Of a stretch of 53,029 nt of DNA, positions 38,139-46,537 are shown one piece after another (positions within the stretch are counted from its first letter, which is position 1; the number at the start of each line of letters is the position of its first letter). Location of the stretch: positions 1-53,029 of the forward strand of contig NZ_VRTT01000053.1 of NCBI RefSeq assembly GCF_008017805.1, given 5' to 3'. A model generated the notes under the pieces. The model was not told the origin of the DNA and did no database searches. It worked only from the letters and a program-made list of their open reading frames with translations. This DNA is from Paenibacillus sp. N3.4 (lineage in GTDB: Bacteria > Bacillota > Bacilli > Paenibacillales > NBRC-103111). A program made the position numbers and the translations under genes.

Positions 38139-38598
38139 ACCTAAATAGTGAAGAATTGCTCCTTTGGTTCGTTGGTGTCCCTAACTTTAACTATGGGACG
38201 ATTTCTCATTCTATGCTCTAGTCGAGGAGGTGATACAGTTTTTTCCAGGGTTGAGGAGTACGCTATAATCACGTTAAGATTTACTAAAGGATGAGGTGTA
38301 AGAGTCATAGAGAGCACTAGTGAGCACCCTCATTTTGAACTATTCACTAGGCACTGAGTGATAGCCGAATGTGCACCGTTAGTCCGAGGCAGCTCAGCGA
38401 CGGATGGATTAAAATGCGGTAACCAACCCGCGCATATCAGACTGTTAACCACCATCAACGTCTTTGCCTTCGTGCCAAAGTTTTAAAGTAACAAATTATT
38501 AAAAGTGAGGTATTGACCGCCGCGTTCATATCAGTTCAATATAAATTACACAAGGCTGCCTCGTAGCAGTCTTTTGTTCATTTACTTGGCGGCGACTG
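38139..38598. other. 460-base gene-free region with an unidentified, possibly structured element
   Basis: No convincing gene is present on either strand. CTAGTGA at about 38318 can pair with TCACTAG at about 38343, with a smaller CACT/AGTG stem next to it. The last third contains the repeat listed at 38399. I do not recognise a known RNA or riboswitch. The region ends at the start of the sigma-factor gene. Confidence 0.5.
38399..38550 (+). repeat. Unidentified repeat, inverted copy at window end
   Basis: About 97 bases (38399-38495) are roughly 92 percent identical by eye to the reverse complement of 52933-53029. A second block (38508-38545) matches the reverse complement of about 52825-52862. 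The right copy has about 60 more bases between the two blocks. The match may extend further left than 38399, but the right copy is cut by the window edge. Confidence 0.85.
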
Positions 38599-39123
38599 AT
38601 GAAAATTACGTTGCTTCATGTTCACAACCTCAAAAAATTCGATAACACAGGTGAAGATCTAGAGGATTTGATCTCGATCGGGACGATTGGATTGATTAAG
38701 GCGATCGAGTCTTTCTCGCCGAATAAGGGCACGAAGCTCGCGACTTTTGCGGCTCGCTGTATCGAGAACGAGATCCTTTCGTTAAAGAAAACACGCAAAG
38801 ATGTGTCCTTGCATGATCCCATTGGAACGGATAAAGAAGGGAATGAAATTACGTTGATCGACATCCTCGGTAGCGAGGCGGATGATGTGGTAGATGCTGT
38901 ACAGCTGAAAATAGAGAAATCAAAGATATATAAGAATTTGGAGATATTGGATGAGCGGGAGAAGGAAGTTGTGGTGGGGCGGTTTGGACTGGAATTAGGC
39001 GGCGAAGAGCGAACGCAGCGGGAGATCGCGAAGGAGCTAGGTATTAGCCGCTCCTATGTATCGAGGATTGAGAAGCGGGCGCTCATGAAGCTGTATCATG
39101 AGTTTTATAAGGCGAAGCGGTAA
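38599..39123 (+). CDS. Sigma-K-like sporulation sigma factor lacking its N-terminal region
   Basis: The 174-residue protein matches SigK from the middle of region 2 (KKFDNTGEDLEDLISIGTIGLIKAIESF) to the end. Full SigK proteins are about 230 residues, so region 1.2 and part of region 2.1 are missing. The first codons (MKITLLHVHNL) replace the usual HNLRLVAHIV text. Four residues expected after CIENEIL (M-H-L-R in SigK) are also absent, an in-frame loss in the core-binding region. No clear ribosome site precedes the ATG. The region 4 helix-turn-helix is intact. It may be a decaying duplicate or a recombination remnant; activity as a sigma factor is doubtful. Confidence 0.7.
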   Translation: MKITLLHVHNLKKFDNTGEDLEDLISIGTIGLIKAIESFSPNKGTKLATFAARCIENEILSLKKTRKDVSLHDPIGTDKEGNEITLIDILGSEADDVVDAVQLKIEKSKIYKNLEILDEREKEVVVGRFGLELGGEERTQREIAKELGISRSYVSRIEKRALMKLYHEFYKAKR

Positions 39124-39232
39124 GAACCTAGGATAAAAAACCGTAGACTTCATTTATTTGGGATCACGTGATCACGAAATGGAGGCGAAGGGAATGACCT
39201 TAATCCAAATTGAACATGTAAGTAAATTTTAT
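38904..39232 (+). repeat. Direct repeat copy B
   Basis: This matches 1-329 without gaps, with ten differences. It covers the end of the sigma gene, the spacer and the first 39 bases of the ABC ATPase gene, and stops at the left end of the IS6-like element. Confidence 0.9.
39194..39232 (+). pseudogene. ABC ATPase, first 13 codons only
   Basis: The GGAGGCGAAGGG ribosome site and the codons for MTLIQIEHVSKFY are identical to the gene at 291, then sequence switches to the IS6-like left end. Bases corresponding to 330-1062 of the left copy are absent, as expected from an adjacent deletion caused by the element. Confidence 0.85.
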
Positions 39233-40065
39233 GGTTGTGGTGCAAAGCTCTAATTCATGATAACGTAATTGATAATGAAGTCATGGGATGGAGCAACTTG
39301 CTTTGGAAACGAAATTGGATATATTCAAATGGAAGCAAAATGAATCAACAATCATTTTACTAACGGTGAGATGGTATTTGAGATATAGTTTAAGTTATCG
39401 AGATATAGTTGAAATGATGAGTGATCGAGGATTAAGAATTTTCCATACGACGATTATGAGATGGGTGCATGAATTTGGACCAGAAATCGACAAACGAATC
39501 CACCCCTTTTTGAAACCTACAAATGACTCCTGGAGGACTAACGAAACCTACATCAAAGTTAAAGGTCAGTGGAAGTATTTATACAGAGCCGTTGATTCTA
39601 TGGGGAAAACTATTGATTTCATGTTATCCGAAAATCGGGATATGCAGGCAGCTAAACGCTTCTTTACAAAGGCTCTGTCCTCTCCACATACTCAAATCCC
39701 ACGTGTAATCACCTTGGATAAAAATCCAGCATATCCACCAGCCATACAAGAATTAATAAATGACAAATCCTTACCAAAAGAAACCGTAATTAGACAAACA
39801 AAGTATCTAAACAACATTGTAGAGCAAGATCACAGATTCATAAAGAAAATAACAAAACCAATGCTCGGTTTCAATCGTTTCTTATAGCGGACCAGACGTT
39901 AAAGGGAATTGAAGCTTTGCATATGATAAGGAAAGCGCAGGCCTATGATAATTCGACTGTCCTCACTGCTGTTGAATGGCTAAATAAGATATTTGGTTTA
40001 GTGGCATAGACAAAGTATAGTCTGTCGTGTAACTGCGAACTTTTTTTAATCTTTGCACCAGAACC
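39233..40065 (+). mobile_element. IS6-family-like insertion sequence, full length (833 bp), inactive
   Basis: The left end GGTTGTGGTGCAAAG and the right end, the reverse complement of GGTTCTGGTGCAAAG (40051-40065), are inverted repeats of the IS6 type. The size of 833 bases is normal. The single transposase gene carries a frameshift and a changed catalytic residue. No eight-base target duplication is visible, as expected if flanking DNA was deleted or recombined. Confidence 0.82.
39288..40009 (+). pseudogene. IS6-like transposase, frameshifted
   Basis: The protein has the helix-turn-helix region (SLSYRDIVEMMSDRG) and the DDE core. The second catalytic aspartate is in TLDKNPAYP and the glutamate in VEQDHRF. 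The first aspartate, usually in a D-E-T-Y motif, is asparagine here (RTNETYIKVKG). A one-base loss near 39884 creates a TAG at 39885-39887; after it the remaining 40 residues (GIEALHMIRKAQA, VEWLNKIFGLVA) continue in another frame to the stop at 40007. Both lesions should abolish activity. Confidence 0.8.
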
Positions 40066-40129
40066 ACTTGCTCCATCCCATGACTTCATTCAGATACGTT
40101 GTCATGAATTAGAGGTTTGCACCATAACC
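40066..40129 (-). mobile_element. Inverted fragment of an IS6-like left end
   Basis: These 64 bases are a diverged reverse-complement copy of the left end of the element (39233-39296). They include the 33-base outermost repeat and the GGGATGGAGCAA around the transposase start. They abut the right end of the full element exactly, so two element copies once lay in opposite orientation here. Confidence 0.8.
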
Positions 40130-40158
40130 TTATTTTGTTTAAAAGTGGTAATGACATC

Positions 40159-40188
40159 TTGACATCATTATCAATTACGTGATTAAAT
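40159..40188 (+). promoter_or_regulatory. Candidate sigma-A promoter for the GntR gene
   Basis: TTGACA at 40159 is followed after 18 bases by TTAAAT at 40183, a consensus -35 with a weak -10. It lies between the IS fragment and the GntR start, leaving a leader of about 55 bases. Confidence 0.4.
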
Positions 40189-40252
40189 GAAATAAAGTGA
40201 AGTGGTAAATATATCCATACAAATCATGGCTTCTTAGATTGAGGTGCTACAG

Positions 40253-40999
40253 ATGTTAGAGAGAATACGCCTGCAAAAGGATAGTCCCATCCCCTTATAT
40301 TATCAATTAAAAGAGTTTTTGAAAGGAGAGATAGAAAGCGGCTCATTAGCGCACGGAATGTTGATTCCCTCTGAGAGGGAACTGGTCGAGGTCTGTCAGA
40401 TTAGCAGACCGACTGTTCGGCAAGCGATCAGTGAGCTCGTGTTTGAAGGCTTGTTGACGCGAGAGAAAGGTCGAGGTACGCTCGTAGCGCATCCCAAGCA
40501 TGATCAATGGTTTCTTGAGAATATGATTAGTTTTTCGAAAGAAATGGAAATGAAGGGTCTTACACATTTCACGAAGGTCATAAGCTTACAGGTGGTGAAG
40601 GCCGAGGCTAAGCTTATTTCTATATTCGGTCCGAACTGTGAGGAAGTTATCTGCTTGGAGCGTCTTCGTTTTGTTGAGAACGAGCCGCTGGTCATCGTGA
40701 AGACGTTTATTCCGAAAGTGCTGGTTCCTGGCTTCATGGAGGAGAATCTCGCTGAAGCTTCGTTATATGATGTCATCGAGACGAAGTATGGTTATCAGAT
40801 CAGCCATGTAATCCGTGTGCTTGAAGCGATTAATGCAGATGATGAAGACGCTGAATTGCTAGAGGTGGAGCCGATGTCCGCGATTCAACTTATCAAATCG
40901 ACAGGTTATTTATCTGGAGGCGAACCGTTTGAGTATTCTATCGCGCGGTACCGTGGGGACTCTACATCGTTTACTTTGAATTTAAAATACAAAAAATAA
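40253..40999 (+). CDS. GntR-family regulator with UTRA ligand domain (HutC type)
   Basis: The first 70 residues form the winged helix: PLYYQLKEFLKGEI, then IPSERELVEVCQISRPTVRQAI and GLLTREKGRGT. The remaining residues are a UTRA-type effector domain, ending with EYSIARYRGDSTSFTL. Such proteins repress sugar operons until a phosphorylated or free sugar binds. ATG 40253 has GAGGTG six bases upstream; GTG 40244 is an in-frame alternative with no site. It precedes the ribose-type importer operon and probably binds the palindrome at 41088. Confidence 0.9.
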   Translation: MLERIRLQKDSPIPLYYQLKEFLKGEIESGSLAHGMLIPSERELVEVCQISRPTVRQAISELVFEGLLTREKGRGTLVAHPKHDQWFLENMISFSKEMEMKGLTHFTKVISLQVVKAEAKLISIFGPNCEEVICLERLRFVENEPLVIVKTFIPKVLVPGFMEENLAEASLYDVIETKYGYQISHVIRVLEAINADDEDAELLEVEPMSAIQLIKSTGYLSGGEPFEYSIARYRGDSTSFTLNLKYKK

Positions 41000-41061
41000 A
41001 TGCAGGTATACTTATCGGTCTGTGATTCTAGAGAGGTCTCGGACCTTAAAAAATCATCGTA

Positions 41062-41075
41062 TGTAAACGCATACA
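41062..41075 (+). promoter_or_regulatory. Candidate CcpA catabolite-response element
   Basis: TGTAAACGCATACA fits the cre pattern TGNAANCGNNNNCA. It lies 62 bases after the GntR stop and ahead of the importer operon, a suitable place for carbon-catabolite repression. Confidence 0.5.
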
Positions 41076-41087
41076 AAATAGAGGGGA

Positions 41088-41109
41088 ATAGTAACAATAA
41101 TGTTACTAT
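41088..41109. promoter_or_regulatory. Perfect palindrome, candidate GntR operator
   Basis: ATAGTAACA is followed by ATAA and TGTTACTAT, giving nine-base perfect arms. There is no T run, so it is not a terminator. Size and symmetry fit a dimeric GntR-family regulator, and it stands between the regulator gene and the operon it would control. Confidence 0.55.
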
Positions 41110-41227
41110 GATACAAAAATGTACGTACTTTACATATTAATTGAATTAAGGTAACTTGAAATTGTTCGATAGATTTACGCTACATCAGTTAGTCTGGGAA
41201 GGAAAAATGTTATTCGGGAGGAAGTTC

Positions 41228-42729
41228 ATGCCTGACAACTATCGGGTCGAGATGACGAATATTTCCAAACGCTATCATGGCGTGCATGCGTTAAAAAACG
41301 TTTCTTTTCAAGTGAAATCTGGAGAAATTCACGCGTTGATCGGAGAAAACGGCGCTGGTAAATCGACGCTGATGAAAATTTTATCAGGTGCGGTCCAGAA
41401 GGATTCTGCCTTATCAAATTGGATGGTGAGGCGATTGAGATTCAGTCGCCCAGAAAAGGGAAAGAGCTTGGCATTGGCATCATTTATCAGGAGCTTGCAC
41501 TCGTTCCGGATTTATCTGTGTCAGAGAATATGTTTCTTAACCGTTTAGGCGGATCAAAGGGATTGATTCACTGGAGCGATCTTCATCAAAAAGCCAAGGC
41601 GGTTCTTAACGAATTGGGATTTGATATCGATCCCCGCAAAACCGTACACGAATTAAGTATTGCCTATCAACAAATTGTAGAAATCGCCAAAGTGCTGTCT
41701 GAGAAAGTAAAGGTGCTCATTCTCGACGAACCGACGGCGGTGTTGACGCCACAAGAGACGGAGAGGCTGTTCGATACGCTCAAGAAATTAAAAGAGAGTG
41801 GTGTCAGTATCATCTACATCTCCCATCGACTGGAGGAAATCTTTCAGATTGCAGATACGATTACAACGCTTCGAGACGGCGAGGTGACGGGGACGCTCGA
41901 TCCTGAAGTCGCTTCCATGAATGAAGTGATCGAGCTAATGATCGGTCGGAAGTTAACATCACTTTTTCCGAAACGCAGCTGCGAGATCGGCGAGGAAATA
42001 CTGAGGGTAGAAGAGTTTCACAATCCTCCTAAATTCCGAAACATTTCGTTCTCTGTCCGTAAGGGAGAAGTGCTTGGCATTGCCGGACTGGTCGGCAGCG
42101 GGAGAACGGAGGTTGTAAGAGCCATCTTCGGGGCTGATTCGAAAAGTAGTGGGAAGCTAATTTTGGAAGGAAAGCTGATCAGCGTTCGCTCTCCCAGAGA
42201 TGCTGTGAGGCATGGAATTGGTTTAGTTCCCGAAAACCGCAAAGAACAAGGGCTCGTCCTGTCGCTGCCCATCAAACAAAACGCAACGATGTCTAATCTC
42301 CAGAAAATAACGGGGAAATTCGGAATCATCCGAAGCAAACAGGAGAATGTTTTGGTCGATGAATTAATGAAAGCGCTCACGGTAAAAGCAAGCAGTCCGG
42401 AGATGCACGCTGAAAACTTAAGTGGAGGCAATCAGCAAAAGGTCGTTCTCGCGAAATGGTTTAATACAGACTGCAAAGTCATCTTGCTCGATGAACCTAC
42501 CCGCGGCGTGGACGTAGGGGCAAAGACGGAAATTTATCAACTGGTAAACGAAATGGCAGCCAAAGGGCTGGGGGTCATTGTGATTTCCTCCGAGTTGATG
42601 GAGATTATCGGCCTTTGTGATCGGGCGATGGTTATGGGCAACGGCGAGATCAAAGGCGTTTTAGAGAAAGAGAATATGTCGGAGAAAAACATCATGGAAA
42701 TAGCGATTGGAGGAACCAGCTATGCTTAG
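41228..42729 (+). pseudogene. Ribose-type ABC importer ATPase (RbsA/MglA family), frameshifted
   Basis: The protein carries two ATPase halves, as in RbsA. The first Walker A is GENGAGKST and its Walker B VLILDEPTAVLT. The second half has GLVGSGRTE, LSGGNQQKV and ILLDEPTRGVD. A missing G near 41408, in TCTGCCTT, splits the frame after LSGAVQKDS; the second frame resumes with KLDGEAIEIQSP. Total length would be about 500 residues, normal for the family. GGGAGGAAG precedes ATG 41228; ATG 41156 upstream has no site. The stop codon overlaps the permease gene. Confidence 0.85.
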
Positions 42730-43705
42730 AATTGCAGACTCAAAGCTTGGGTCGGATACTGCCAAACGATTTTCGCTACCTTGGAAGTCGATTTTGGTCA
42801 AGTACAACACAGTCTTTATTTTTATAGTTTTATTGATCATATCTAGTTTTTTATCCCAAGCTTTCTTTACGGAAGCCAACATTTTTAATTTGCTGCGCCA
42901 GCTTTCCGGACTAGCGATCATCAGCATGGGGATGCTGCTTGTTATTCTGATAGGTGGTATTGATCTTTCTGTGGGTTCAGTTCTTGCGTTGGGTTGTGTG
43001 CTATCCGCCTACTTTCTGCAAAGTCTTCCGCTTCCCCTTGCAGTTGTATTGACAATTGTCTGCTGCACGTTGATAGGAGTAGGCTCTGGTTACTTCGTAG
43101 CTATGAGAGGCATCGCTTCGTTCGTGGTCACGCTCGCTTTCATGACCATTGCCAGAGGCCTTGCATTTATCGTTTCGAAAGGAACTCCGATCAAAGCCAA
43201 TAGTACCGCACTGGTGGAATTCGGTTCCGGGAGCTTTCTAGGCGTACCTTTTCCTGTTTGGCTGATGTTGGTTATCTTCTTGCTTGTTGGATTTCTCTTG
43301 AAATTCACGACGTTCGGACGACTGATTAAAGCGATTGGCAGTAACGAGACGGCGGTTGGATTATCTGGGATTCTGGTAGGCAGATATAAATTTATCGTGT
43401 TCGCCATGTCGGCGGCCCTCTGTTCTCTCGCTGGCATTATCAGTACATCTAGAACTTTGGTTGGCTCTCCGGTCGTTGGGACGGGAATCGAACTGGACGC
43501 GATCGCAGCAGTAGTTATTGGGGGAGCGAGTCTCAGCGGTGGCAGGGGAACGGCATTGAATACGCTGATCGGTGTGCTGATTCTCGGCATGATCAGCAAC
43601 ATTATGAATTTGATGAACGTTGCTGCTTATCCGCAGCAGGTCATAAAAGGCATCATCATTTTAATCGCCGTTTTGCTTCAAGGTGGCATGAAGAAGAAAA
43701 TTTAA
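42722..43705 (+). CDS. Ribose-type ABC importer permease (RbsC family)
   Basis: The roughly 327-residue protein has about eight to ten membrane segments and the family signatures GGIDLSVGS, GNNE-like IGSNETAVGLSGI and GTGIELDAIAAVVIGGASLSGG. ATG 42722 has GGAGGA eight bases upstream and overlaps the end of the ATPase gene by eight bases, so translation is coupled. The family transports pentoses, autoinducer-2 or related sugars; specificity lies in the binding protein. Confidence 0.9.
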   Translation: MLRIADSKLGSDTAKRFSLPWKSILVKYNTVFIFIVLLIISSFLSQAFFTEANIFNLLRQLSGLAIISMGMLLVILIGGIDLSVGSVLALGCVLSAYFLQSLPLPLAVVLTIVCCTLIGVGSGYFVAMRGIASFVVTLAFMTIARGLAFIVSKGTPIKANSTALVEFGSGSFLGVPFPVWLMLVIFLLVGFLLKFTTFGRLIKAIGSNETAVGLSGILVGRYKFIVFAMSAALCSLAGIISTSRTLVGSPVVGTGIELDAIAAVVIGGASLSGGRGTALNTLIGVLILGMISNIMNLMNVAAYPQQVIKGIIILIAVLLQGGMKKKI

Positions 43706-43803
43706 TGATTCGCATCGGGCCAAGGAGGGTAGTGAGAGGCCCATCGCAAAAGGTTCTAGGGACGATGCAAGTGTGTAAATTTTGAAATTGGGAGGGTTTG
43801 TCA

Positions 43804-44823
43804 GTGAGGCTAATTAAAAAAGGACTGGGATTTACAATGATTCTCATCCTAATGATGGGTTTGATGAGTGCATGCAGCAAATCTAACGAGGCACAAACTT
43901 CGAATACAGTCGTAAGTGCGAAAGATTTAAAGGATGTCAAAATTGGGCTTTCCATGCAAACATTAGGTGCTCCATACTTTGTCGCCCAGAAGAATGGGGT
44001 GGAGAAAGTGGCCAAAGGCTACGGCATGACGGTGCTATCTGTTGATGCGCAAGGGGACATGAACAAGCAATTGGCGGACGTTGAGGATTTATTGACGAAA
44101 AATATCGACATGCTTATTCTTAACCCGCAAGACCCTAAAGGCGCGGTCGCTGCGACTAAAGCTGCAACTAAAAAAGGTGTGCCGGTATTTATTATGGATA
44201 ATTCCATCTCGTCGGAAGCCGATTTCGTTACGATGGTTCAATCGAATAACTTGAACAACGGAGAGCTTGTAGGTGCGTGGCTTGCTGGACAAATGGCGAA
44301 AAAAGAGATTAAGCTTGGCGTTTTAAGTGGAAATCAAGGGAACTTGCTTGGCGTAGATCGCCGGATCGGCGTTATTAAAGGACTGGTTGAGGAGCAGCTT
44401 CGTCAAGGCAACCAAACTCATTTCAAAGTGGTTACGCAGGGCTGGGGTGCTTGGAGTCAAGAAGGCGGGCTGAAAGCAGCGGAAGATATGCTGGTAGCGA
44501 GTCCCGATATGAACGTCCTTGTGGCCGAGAACGACAGTATGGCGCTGGGTGCCTTGCAAGCGATCCAACATGCGGGAAAAGAAGGGCAAATTCTGGTTCT
44601 TGCTGCAGCTGACGGCCAAAAGGAAGCGCTAGCTCTGATCAAAGAAGGAAAATACGGTGCAACAGGTCTGAACGATCCTGCACTTGTAGCGAAAACCCTC
44701 GTGGATACCGCTGTGAAGTACTATAACGGAGATAGAAATATTCCGAAGCTAATAAATACGGCGCCTGCCGTCATCTCGAAAAGCAATGTTGACAAATTCT
44801 ATAAACTGGACGCTGATTTTTAA
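43804..44823 (+). CDS. Ribose-type sugar-binding lipoprotein (RbsB family)
   Basis: The protein of about 339 residues has a lipoprotein signal ending GLMSACSKS and the type 1 periplasmic fold: IGLSMQTLGAPYFV, LILNPQDPKG and a VLVAENDSMALGALQAI segment. GTG 43804 is taken as the start because GGGAGGG lies seven bases upstream; a TTG two codons earlier is less well spaced. It completes the importer that the frameshifted ATPase gene begins. The ligand is not known. Confidence 0.88.
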   Translation: MRLIKKGLGFTMILILMMGLMSACSKSNEAQTSNTVVSAKDLKDVKIGLSMQTLGAPYFVAQKNGVEKVAKGYGMTVLSVDAQGDMNKQLADVEDLLTKNIDMLILNPQDPKGAVAATKAATKKGVPVFIMDNSISSEADFVTMVQSNNLNNGELVGAWLAGQMAKKEIKLGVLSGNQGNLLGVDRRIGVIKGLVEEQLRQGNQTHFKVVTQGWGAWSQEGGLKAAEDMLVASPDMNVLVAENDSMALGALQAIQHAGKEGQILVLAAADGQKEALALIKEGKYGATGLNDPALVAKTLVDTAVKYYNGDRNIPKLINTAPAVISKSNVDKFYKLDADF

Positions 44824-44846
44824 TATGAGGTCCGATAAAAAAAGAA

Positions 44847-44887
44847 GCTGGAACCGGGCCCGAGGTTACTCGGATTACGGTTTCAGC
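44847..44887. terminator. Hairpin after the importer genes
   Basis: GCTGGAACCG pairs with CGGTTTCAGC with a G-T wobble, and CCGAG with CTCGG inside. On the plus strand no T run follows, so termination may be partial; on the minus strand a T run would follow. Confidence 0.4.
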
Positions 44888-44979
44888 CCCAAAAAGTAAT
44901 ATGACAATTTTATTATAATACATGACGGAAAGATCATCAATTCATATAAAAATAAACGGGCGCAAGGAGTGGAATACGC

Positions 44980-46416
44980 ATGAAAATGCTTATTGGAGGA
45001 GAACGGAAAGACGCTGGGAACGGAAATGTCATTGAGGTCCTCAATTCGGCGACGCAAGAGCTAATCGATACGGTGCCAAGCGCAACGAAGGAAGATGTCC
45101 TAAAGGTTATCGATATTGCGCAGGAGGGTAAAAGAGCATGGGGTGAACTGCCGTTGTATGAACGCTCCCGAATATTATCCCGCTGTGCCGATGCCATCGA
45201 AGCGAATCTGGAGGAACTAGCTGTCATGCTGAGCACGGAGATGGGGAAAATCATTACCGAAGCTCGCAAGGAAATCGCGGTTGCAGCTCAAATTTTTCGC
45301 GGTTTTGTTGAGAAGGCTAATCATTTGTACGGTGAGACGATGCCTGATTTCCAGCCGGGCTCTGAAAAAGACATCATTTTTACGCGGAAAGAGCCGCTTG
45401 GCGTTATTGCTTGTATCGTTCCTTTCAACTATCCGGTGGAGCTTTGCGCACATAAAGTAGCGCCGGCATTGGCTGCAGGGAACGCAGTCATCATCAAGCC
45501 GCCGTCTGATAATCCGCTCGCGGTGATGCGGATGGCTGAACTTTTGATTGAAAATGGCGTACCTGGCAGCGCCGTTCAGGTTGTTACCGGAAGCGGAGCC
45601 GTCATCGGCGACCTTCTTTCCACCAGTGAAAAGATTGATGCAATTAGCTTAACCGGGAGCACCGAAGTTGGAATAAACGTTGCTCGCAATGCAGCGCAAA
45701 CGCTCAAACGGGTGTTTCTAGAGCTGGGGGGCAACGATCCCTTTATCGTATTTGCCGACGCCGATATGGACTTGGCTGTTCGTGAAGCTGCGTCTGGTCG
45801 GATTCAAAACGCAGGTCAAACGTGCTGCGCACCGAAACGATTTATCATCCATCGTTCAATCCGGGAAGCGTTTGTAGAGAAACTAATAGACTTGCTATCT
45901 ACAGTGAAAGCTGGCGACCCGCTTAACGATGCTACTGAAATGGGATCGCTAATCAGTCTTAGAGCGTCTGACGAAGTTCAGAAGCAGATCGAGCTGACCG
46001 TCGGACAGGGAGCGACATGCATTCATGGCGGCAAGCGAATAGACCGTACCTTTTTTGAACCGACTGTCCTAGTGAATGTCACTGCGAATATGGATGTGGC
46101 CAAAGATTTGGAAATTTTCGGACCCGTTTTCCCAATCATCGATTTCGAGACGACGGAAGAGGCGCTGAGTATCGCTAACGGGTCGATTTATGGACTGCAA
46201 GGCGGCGTGATGACAACGGATATGAAAAAAGCAATTCACACAGCCTCCAAGCTGCAATGCGGCTCGGTGATCATCAATGGTTCCGGTAATTACCGGACAG
46301 CGGATATGCCATTCGGAGGATACAAAAAAAGCGGTCTAGGCCGCGAAGGGATTACTTGTACGCTTGATGAGATGACACAGACGAAATCTTATGTAATGAA
46401 AGGCATTTTAGCCTAG
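44980..46416 (+). CDS. NAD(P)-dependent aldehyde dehydrogenase
   Basis: The 478-residue protein has the full ALDH layout: the fold motif FNYPVEL near 150, the general base E248 in LELGGNDP and the catalytic cysteine C282 in QTCCAPKR, next to a second cysteine C283. AAGGAG precedes the ATG. It lies between a sugar importer and an FGGY kinase, so it may oxidise an aldehyde fragment of the imported sugar (glycolaldehyde or lactaldehyde are plausible). The substrate cannot be read from sequence. Confidence 0.9.
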   Translation: MKMLIGGERKDAGNGNVIEVLNSATQELIDTVPSATKEDVLKVIDIAQEGKRAWGELPLYERSRILSRCADAIEANLEELAVMLSTEMGKIITEARKEIAVAAQIFRGFVEKANHLYGETMPDFQPGSEKDIIFTRKEPLGVIACIVPFNYPVELCAHKVAPALAAGNAVIIKPPSDNPLAVMRMAELLIENGVPGSAVQVVTGSGAVIGDLLSTSEKIDAISLTGSTEVGINVARNAAQTLKRVFLELGGNDPFIVFADADMDLAVREAASGRIQNAGQTCCAPKRFIIHRSIREAFVEKLIDLLSTVKAGDPLNDATEMGSLISLRASDEVQKQIELTVGQGATCIHGGKRIDRTFFEPTVLVNVTANMDVAKDLEIFGPVFPIIDFETTEEALSIANGSIYGLQGGVMTTDMKKAIHTASKLQCGSVIINGSGNYRTADMPFGGYKKSGLGREGITCTLDEMTQTKSYVMKGILA

Positions 46417-46537
46417 TTAATTGCGAAAGTAAACTTTTCTTATCCAAGTTTGCGGCTCTCCCCTTTCCCGTCGCGTACTTGGCTCTAACCGATCTCGGTG
46501 CTGTCTATCAAGGCAAATAGAGGAGGAGTGTTTAAGA

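Noticed and set aside
38336..38486. A short minus-strand reading frame through the 38399 repeat as a small protein gene
   Set aside because: It has no start with a ribosome site, and the differences between the two repeat copies include amino acid changes in a short stretch; the evidence does not favour coding.
1..39232. A skin-like prophage element splitting sigK
   Set aside because: Skin elements interrupt sigK between its two halves and carry a serine recombinase. Here both copies end with the complete 3' part plus a neighbouring ABC gene, and no recombinase is in the window.
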